NCBI RefSeq assembly: GCF_006874425.1 | Contig: NZ_VIJZ01000008.1 | Span: forward strand, 186,001-250,000 | Length of the DNA: 64,000 bases | DNA from: Paenibacillus ottowii | Lineage (GTDB): Bacteria; Bacillota; Bacilli; Paenibacillales; Paenibacillaceae | Reading direction: 5' to 3' | Shown here: positions 59,469-64,000 of the stretch, in pieces | Layout of the letters: the number at the start of each line of letters is the position of its first letter | How positions within the stretch are numbered: the first letter of the stretch is position 1 | Made by a program: the position numbers and the translations under genes | The notes under the pieces: model-generated | What the model was told of the DNA's origin: nothing | Databases searched by the model: none | What the model saw: the letters and a program-made list of their open reading frames with translations, nothing else

Positions 59469-60176
59469 TTATGGGGTGTTATGAGGATTCCATCCACCTA
59501 GCTGGTGTCCCTTCCACTCTGAGCCATCCTCCCACACTTCCTTTTTCCAAATCGGCACGATTTGCTTCAAGCGTTCAATGGCATGGCGACTGGCCTCGTA
59601 GCAAGCATCACGGTGCGCAGCAGAAACAGCAATCACGACACTGGTCTCTCCAATCCTTACCGTACCAAGCCGGTGTGTAATAGCAGTGCGCGTTGACGGC
59701 CAGCAATCAGCAATTTCGTCGCCAATCTGCTTCATCGTGTTCATCGCCATTGGCACATACGCTTCATATTCAAGCAGCACCGTTCGCTGACCTTGTGTAA
59801 ATTCCCGGGTCGTACCATTAAAGGTCAGTGATGCCCCATGCGAGGGGTCGTGTACCTTGGAGGTTACCTCATCGGCATCAATCGGGTCGTAGGTAATAGC
59901 GTATAAGCCGCATTTTGAAACGACCGTCTTCATTCCGGGTGCTGACTGATGAAGAGCAATTTCATCTGATGGAAGCACAAGTTCATCAGGAGAAGCTAGC
60001 TTATTATGATGGGTAAAAAAAGAACCAGGCAGTTGTGAAGTTATCTCCGGGTACAGCTCATTCAGCCTTGTTCGAATGTCTGCAATGGTCACCGTTTCCT
60101 GTGAAAGCTCCACGGTGAGCACGTCACTAAATTGCTCCGCCATACCTGCGGGTAATTGAATATGGTATTGCATCAT
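59469..60176 (-). CDS. moaE: MoaD-MoaE fusion, molybdopterin synthase large subunit
   Basis: A 235-residue fusion. Residues 1-80 are MoaD-like (beta-grasp, ADIRTRLNELYPEITSQL) but end in HQSAPG without the terminal Gly-Gly, so it cannot be the sulfur carrier. Residues about 85-230 are MoaE (GASLTFNGTTREFTQGQR, THRLGTVRIGETSVVIAVSA, AIERLKQIVPIWKKE, catalytic Lys). The separate moaD gene upstream supplies a functional carrier. The fused domain may be structural or regulatory. Confidence 0.85.
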   Translation of the reverse strand: MMQYHIQLPAGMAEQFSDVLTVELSQETVTIADIRTRLNELYPEITSQLPGSFFTHHNKLASPDELVLPSDEIALHQSAPGMKTVVSKCGLYAITYDPIDADEVTSKVHDPSHGASLTFNGTTREFTQGQRTVLLEYEAYVPMAMNTMKQIGDEIADCWPSTRTAITHRLGTVRIGETSVVIAVSAAHRDACYEASRHAIERLKQIVPIWKKEVWEDGSEWKGHQLGGWNPHNTP

Positions 60177-60234
60177 GTCCCTGACCCCCTTTAATACACG
60201 CTATCTATCGATTCACCTATCCTGTTACTGGAGC

Positions 60235-60483
60235 TTATCCTCCTGAAACTGGAGGAATAATCGCAATTTCATCATGTATACTAACCAGATCCTCAGGAGC
60301 AGCGTAGGCTTGATTTCTGGCAACAAAAGCCCCCTGCAACTGAGCGGCTGCTTCAGGAAAATACTGGGACAGCAAGTCTTTTAATGCGTTGACAGTCATC
60401 GTTTCCTGATCAGCAGGCACCGTAATCATAGGACTTCCCATCAGTTCTGCAAGTCCGGCAAATACTTGAATATGATAGTTCAT
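60235..60483 (-). CDS. moaD: Molybdopterin synthase sulfur carrier MoaD
   Basis: An 82-residue ubiquitin-like protein ending in PPVSGG, the Gly-Gly that is adenylated by MoeB and thiocarboxylated. Fold pattern VFAGLAELMG and VNALKDLLSQYFPEAAAQLQ. First gene of the moaD-moaE-moeB-modAB unit; 55 bases after a hairpin. Confidence 0.9.
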   Translation of the reverse strand: MNYHIQVFAGLAELMGSPMITVPADQETMTVNALKDLLSQYFPEAAAQLQGAFVARNQAYAAPEDLVSIHDEIAIIPPVSGG

Positions 60484-60534
60484 TAAGTAGGTTCCCCCCT
60501 TTCAGGCACAAGGACTTACCATCGCATATACACC

Positions 60535-60587
60535 AAGAAAAACCAACATGAACTAATACCTCGAAAGGTTTTATTCCATGCTGGTTA
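60535..60587 (-). terminator. Long hairpin between fdhD and moaD
   Basis: AACCAGCATG pairs with CATGTTGGTT and an inner AACCT/AGGT pairs around TTCG; TTTTTC follows on the minus strand. May end the moaA-fdhD unit or attenuate read-through into moaD. Confidence 0.6.
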
Positions 60588-60619
60588 ACGATGATGGTCT
60601 ACATTGATCATTTTTTATA

Positions 60620-61432
60620 TTATATTTTAGATTCAACCAGTTCATCAATCCGCTCCGTGTGCGTATATACGTTCAGAGAACGACTTCGTATAAAGCCGAT
60701 GGTAGTAATCCCCAGATCCTCTGCCAATTCAAGTGCAAGCTCTGTAGGAGCTGACTTGGACAAAACAACCTCGCAACCAATCTTTGCAACCTTCAACAAA
60801 ATTTCAGACGAGATGCGCCCACTGAATACGATAATTTTATCTTGTAATATAATATCATGCTTTAAGCAGTACCCATAGATTTTATCCAGCGCATTGTGTC
60901 GACCGATATCCATTCTGGACAAGATTATTCCGTCTTTGTCACACAGCGCTGCATTGTGAACGCCACCGGTCTCCTGAAACGTATGTGCCGAGGTTTGCAT
61001 CAAATTCATCAGCCGGAAACAGTCGCCAAAAGACACCGTAACATGGGTATCATTCATTCTTTTTGCCACTTTGGCATCATTTATAAAGTAAAATCCCTGT
61101 CTACTTTTTCCGCAACAGGAGGTAATATACCGCTTGGAATGAAAGTTTTGATAAAACTCATTCATCCGACGGGTTTTAATATGAACATAACCTTCTTTTT
61201 CCTGAACCCAAATATCTTCGATATCATCATACTGTTGAATGACGCCTTCAGAGGCCAAAAAACCTACTACCATATCCTCTACATACTCTGGTGTACAAAC
61301 CATGGTGGCAAATTCCTGCTGATTGATTTTAATGGTTACCGGATACTCCGTCACCACTGTGTCTTCAAAACGCTTGATCTGACCGTCCCGATAACGTAGA
61401 ATCTCGCGTTTTACCTCAGCCGGCTTTTCCAT
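60620..61432 (-). CDS. fdhD: Formate dehydrogenase accessory sulfurtransferase FdhD
   Basis: A 270-residue protein. SCCGKSRQGFYFIND holds the catalytic-site Cys (the second Cys of the Cys-X-X-Cys of E. coli FdhD is Ser here, as seen in many Firmicutes forms); GGVHNAALCDKDGII, MDIGRHNALDKI and FSGRISSEIL are family motifs. It puts sulfur on the molybdenum site of formate dehydrogenase. Start at 61,432 after GGGAG; 40 bases after moaA. Confidence 0.9.
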   Translation of the reverse strand: MEKPAEVKREILRYRDGQIKRFEDTVVTEYPVTIKINQQEFATMVCTPEYVEDMVVGFLASEGVIQQYDDIEDIWVQEKEGYVHIKTRRMNEFYQNFHSKRYITSCCGKSRQGFYFINDAKVAKRMNDTHVTVSFGDCFRLMNLMQTSAHTFQETGGVHNAALCDKDGIILSRMDIGRHNALDKIYGYCLKHDIILQDKIIVFSGRISSEILLKVAKIGCEVVLSKSAPTELALELAEDLGITTIGFIRSRSLNVYTHTERIDELVESKI

Positions 61433-61472
61433 GTGCTCAACTCCCTTGTTTCTGACAGGCTGGCTCTTTGGT

Positions 61473-62486
61473 TCACCCGCCAATATGTGACATTTCAATT
61501 TTGGACGATGCTTGCTTTGTATGAGTTAACCGTTCCTCTGAATAGCGGTCGGTACGTCCTCTCCAAACATGCTCAATGTAAGACCTAATCTCATCATCGG
61601 TCTGCTCGGAACGCAGCATCGTGCGAAGCTTGTACCCTTTAGACGCAAACAGGCAAGTGTACAAGGAGCCCTCCGCAGAAATTCTCGCCCGTGTACATGT
61701 AGAGCAGAAAGCGTCCGTAACGGATGAAATAATACCGATTTCCCCGTCTCTGTCTAGATATCTATAGCGCGTCGCTACCTCACCTTTGTACTGGGGTGAA
61801 ACAGGTTCTAACAGCATGTGCTTGTGGATGGTTTCGATGATTTGCTGCTTGGACACAACCTGATCCAATTTCCAGCCATTGGTGTTCCCTACATCCATAA
61901 ACTCAACAAAACGCAAAATATGCTTTTTCTTTTGAAAATAGTCGGCCATGGGCACGATATCCTGATCGTTAAAGCCCTTTTGCACGACCATATTTATTTT
62001 CACCTGCATGCCTACTTGAGCAGCAGCCTCAATACCTTCCAGCACCGCCTTTACGCTGCTTCTCCCCCCGTTCATTCGGCGGAATCGATCATCATTAAGT
62101 GAATCCAGACTAACCGTTACTCTTTTCAGCCCCGCCTCTCGCAGTGACGCTGCATACTTAGGCAAAAATACACCGTTCGTCGTCATGGCAATATCTTCAA
62201 CCCCATCGAGTTGAGTTAACGAATGAATGAGCGAGGACAAATCTTTTCTCAGTAACGGCTCACCCCCAGTAATACGCAGCTTTGTAACACCCAGCGAGAC
62301 AAAGATACGAGAGAGGCGGGTAATTTCCGCAAAGGTCAATATTTTTTCTTTTGGCAAAAACGGATAGTCATGGCCAAATATTTCTTCAGGCATACAATAT
62401 CTGCACCGAAAATTACATCGGTCTATGACGGATATTCTCAAGTCCCGTAACGGACGATTCCATTGATCGTCGCTGCGGTTCGCCAT
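61473..62486 (-). CDS. moaA: GTP 3',8-cyclase MoaA
   Basis: A 337-residue radical SAM enzyme. First cluster CNFRCRYC at 24-31, second at Cys261, Cys264 and Cys278, terminal Gly-Gly (SHIGG) as required. [14 protein letters not shown] is the SAM site. It makes the first intermediate from GTP; MoaC, needed next, is not in the window. ATG 62,486 follows GAGGTGAAC. A terminator-like hairpin precedes it. Confidence 0.92.
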   Translation of the reverse strand: MANRSDDQWNRPLRDLRISVIDRCNFRCRYCMPEEIFGHDYPFLPKEKILTFAEITRLSRIFVSLGVTKLRITGGEPLLRKDLSSLIHSLTQLDGVEDIAMTTNGVFLPKYAASLREAGLKRVTVSLDSLNDDRFRRMNGGRSSVKAVLEGIEAAAQVGMQVKINMVVQKGFNDQDIVPMADYFQKKKHILRFVEFMDVGNTNGWKLDQVVSKQQIIETIHKHMLLEPVSPQYKGEVATRYRYLDRDGEIGIISSVTDAFCSTCTRARISAEGSLYTCLFASKGYKLRTMLRSEQTDDEIRSYIEHVWRGRTDRYSEERLTHTKQASSKIEMSHIGG

Positions 62487-62540
62487 CCCGTTCACCTCAA
62501 TCCGTCTTCATTAATAAACCTCTTCAAACTCTAGACTGAA

Positions 62541-62608
62541 CCAAAAAACCGGCATCACAACAACTTCTTCGCTTATGAATACCGAAGAATCTGCTAAATG
62601 CCGGTTAA
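62541..62608 (-). terminator. Hairpin in front of moaA
   Basis: AACCGGCAT/ATGCCGGTT outer stem and TTCTTCG/CGAAGAA inner stem, then TTTTTT on the minus strand. It ends the small gene at 62,637 or attenuates moaA. Confidence 0.65.
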
Positions 62609-62636
62609 TTTATCTACATCAGGATTTTACGAATCC

Positions 62637-62720
62637 TCACATCATGTGATATAGAAAAATCAAACTAACAAGCGCTGCGCCAAATAAAATATACGCGATT
62701 CCCACGCACACTCCATTCAC
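62637..62720 (-). CDS. Possible small membrane protein, 27 residues
   Basis: GTG start, one helix (VGIAYILFGAALVSLIFLY) and no tail. A promoter (TTGACA, 17 bases, AACAAT) lies 18 bases upstream and a terminator 30 bases downstream. Ribosome site weak. Resembles small stress-responsive or iron-responsive membrane peptides in form only. Confidence 0.4.
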   Translation of the reverse strand: MNGVCVGIAYILFGAALVSLIFLYHMM

Positions 62721-62737
62721 GAATGCTCTACATTCCT

Positions 62738-62766
62738 ATTGTTAGCAATCCTGGAACGTTTGTCAA
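62738..62766 (-). promoter_or_regulatory. Leftward promoter for the small gene and moaA
   Basis: Minus strand TTGACA (62,766-62,761), 17 bases, AACAAT (62,743-62,738). Confidence 0.6.
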
Positions 62767-62786
62767 TGATTTTTCGCTTTCTCAAT

Positions 62787-62801
62787 CGATAATCATTAGC
62801 A
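62787..62801. promoter_or_regulatory. Fur-box-like site
   Basis: CGATAATCATTAGCA matches the 7-1-7 Fur box TGATAATNATTATCA at all but two positions. It lies between the divergent leftward and rightward promoters, 20 bases upstream of the leftward -35. Confidence 0.45.
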
Positions 62802-62825
62802 ATTAAAAATTTTAATAAAGCACCG

Positions 62826-62854
62826 TTGAACTATCTTAAATTTTACGCTATAGT
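62826..62854 (+). promoter_or_regulatory. Rightward promoter of the formate dehydrogenase gene
   Basis: TTGAAC, 17 bases, TATAGT. Start near 62,861 gives a leader of about 220 bases. Confidence 0.65.
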
Positions 62855-62901
62855 TACACCAGATGACATGCAGAAAATGACATATCTGATTTATTGATAT
62901 A

Positions 62902-63037
62902 CAGACAGTGCGTACTGTTTGGTATTAATACATATTTCTATGGCGGATTGGCCTCCAGGACCTAGAGCTTGGTCACTACTCCACCATAAACACAAGTGCT
63001 CAAACACGAGCACTTGTGTTTATGGTGGAGTTTTTTT
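62902..63037 (+). ncRNA. Leader RNA with terminator and alternative pairing (candidate riboswitch)
   Basis: A perfect 23-bp terminator hairpin (62,979-63,030) with TTTTTTT ends the leader. Its 5' arm CCACCATA (62,981-62,988) can instead pair with TATGGCGG at 62,939-62,946, enclosing GGCCTCCAGGACC and a GACC/GGTC hairpin. If the upper structure is stabilised by a ligand, the terminator is prevented. GGCCTCCAGG recalls the molybdenum-cofactor riboswitch class; the assignment is not certain. Confidence 0.5.
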
Positions 63038-63079
63038 ATTTCCAATTTTAAAATTCAAAATCTGAAAGGAGCCTGAACC

Positions 63080-64000
63080 GTGACGGATAAGGCGATCAAA
63101 ATTACATTAAACGGACAGGAACTGAGAACCAAAAGCAGTGCAACCATTCTTGAAGTGATCAACGAAAACAATATTGCCCATCCCCAACTGTGTTACGTTC
63201 CCGAAGTGGATCCGATCCGCACCTGTGACACATGTATCGTGGAAGTAGACGGAAAGCTTATGCGTTCCTGTTCAACCCTTGCTACAGATGGAATGGATAT
63301 TCATTTGCATTCGGATCGCGCGAAAGCGGCCCAAACCGAGGCTATGGATCGTTTGCTGGAAAATCACCTTCTCTACTGTACAGTATGCGATAACAACAAC
63401 GGTAATTGTACTTTGCATAACACTGCAGAGCTTATGGAAATTGAACATCAAAAATATCCGTATCGACCGAAGGTTGACCCTACAGGAGTGGATATGTCCC
63501 ACCCTTTTTACCGCTATGATCCCAATCAATGTATTGCATGCGGCCAATGTGTAGAGGTATGTCAGAATCTTCAGGTCAATGAAACATTGTCCCTCGATTG
63601 GGAAGCCGAACGCCCTCGCGTGATCTGGGACGCTGGGGTTGCCATTAACGATTCCTCCTGTGTCAGCTGCGGTCAGTGTGTAACGGTCTGTCCATGCAAC
63701 GCCTTGATGGAGAAATCCATGCTGGGAGAGGCTGGCTTCATGAGCGGCATAAATAAGGATTTGTTAAATCCGATGGTGGATTTAATTAAGGAAGTGGAGC
63801 CAGGTTACAGCGGAATTTTTGCAATTTCGGAAGCCGAAGCAGCGATGCGTGAAACCCGCACGAAAAAAACAAAAACCGTCTGTACGTTTTGCGGTGTAGG
63901 TTGCAGCTTTGAGGTTTGGACCAAAGGTCGCAAAATTTTGAAGGTACAGCCTACCTCTAAGGGGCCTGTTAACGGCATCTCGACCTGTGTTAAGGGGAAA
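63080..64000 (+). CDS. Formate dehydrogenase catalytic subunit, N-terminal part (partial)
   Basis: Starts at GTG 63,080 after GAAAGGAG and runs off the right edge (307 residues seen). Domains: 2Fe-2S region (about 1-80; CYVPEVDPIRTCDTCIVEV, CSTL), a NuoG-type His/Cys cluster (about 95-120), two 4Fe-4S ferredoxin motifs (CIACGQCVEVC about 155-170, CVSCGQCVTVCPC about 194-210) and the start of the molybdopterin oxidoreductase (CTFCGVGC about 272-279). This is the FdhF-type of Bacilli (YrhE/YjgC-like). Confidence 0.9.
   Translation, partial: MTDKAIKITLNGQELRTKSSATILEVINENNIAHPQLCYVPEVDPIRTCDTCIVEVDGKLMRSCSTLATDGMDIHLHSDRAKAAQTEAMDRLLENHLLYCTVCDNNNGNCTLHNTAELMEIEHQKYPYRPKVDPTGVDMSHPFYRYDPNQCIACGQCVEVCQNLQVNETLSLDWEAERPRVIWDAGVAINDSSCVSCGQCVTVCPCNALMEKSMLGEAGFMSGINKDLLNPMVDLIKEVEPGYSGIFAISEAEAAMRETRTKKTKTVCTFCGVGCSFEVWTKGRKILKVQPTSKGPVNGISTCVKGK

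Noticed and set aside
62541..62608. Molybdenum cofactor riboswitch before moaA
   Set aside because: Only a plain terminator hairpin was found there, after a small frame; no aptamer-like core as in the dehydrogenase leader.

Overview
The window reads as the chromosome of a Paenibacillus, most likely the P. polymyxa group: a spore-former with a sigma-K gene, an S-layer-homology surface protein, low-to-mid GC and strong Shine-Dalgarno sites. This assignment rests on gene content and protein resemblance only; no search was run.

Positions 1 to about 42,240 are one end of an integrated prophage. Its right edge lies inside the sporulation sigma factor gene sigK: the first host reading frame (42,235-42,609) is only the C-terminal half of sigma-K and begins at the point where the Bacillus subtilis skin element splits that gene. 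The window therefore shows a skin-like sigK-intervening element. The other sigK half and the site-specific recombinase are not here and should lie beyond position 1. The phage is podovirus-like in layout: leftward late genes for terminase, P22-type portal, scaffold, coat, connector/adaptor proteins, a gp10-like protein, two spike/fibre proteins sharing one anchor motif, and two large internal (ejection) proteins. One ejection protein appears to be joined to a lytic transglycosylase domain by a textbook -1 ribosomal frameshift signal. To the right come an ArpU-type late regulator with a structured RNA after it, a long leftward early operon (RusA, YopX, DnaB-type helicase, helicase loader, replisome organizer with a possible internal origin, SSB, Erf, many tiny genes), an antirepressor, and a Cro/repressor switch with four operators.

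Two parts of the prophage run against the main transcription: a toxin-antitoxin-like module at 23.4-24.1 kb and a cargo region at 40.2-42.2 kb with membrane proteins, two duplicated small-RNA units and a convergent 42-residue hydrophobic basic peptide gene, type I toxin-like. A LexA-type box beside the repressor gene suggests direct SOS control of a small leftward gene.

From 42.2 kb rightwards is host DNA: the sigK 3' half, surface proteins (a 1,530-residue Ig/FN3/SLH protein and a 488-residue secreted protein with a decayed second copy upstream), a ClC chloride transporter, and an apparent RNA-end-processing operon (Thg1-like polymerase, P-loop kinase, unknown protein). A molybdenum cofactor block follows, running leftward: moaA, fdhD, moaD, a moaD-moaE fusion, moeB, modA, modB. 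Divergent from it, at the right edge, is a formate dehydrogenase catalytic subunit preceded by a leader with a 23-bp terminator hairpin and an alternative pairing, a candidate riboswitch. Together these genes import molybdate, build and sulfurate the cofactor and supply it to the dehydrogenase; moaC, moeA and mog-type genes are not in the window.
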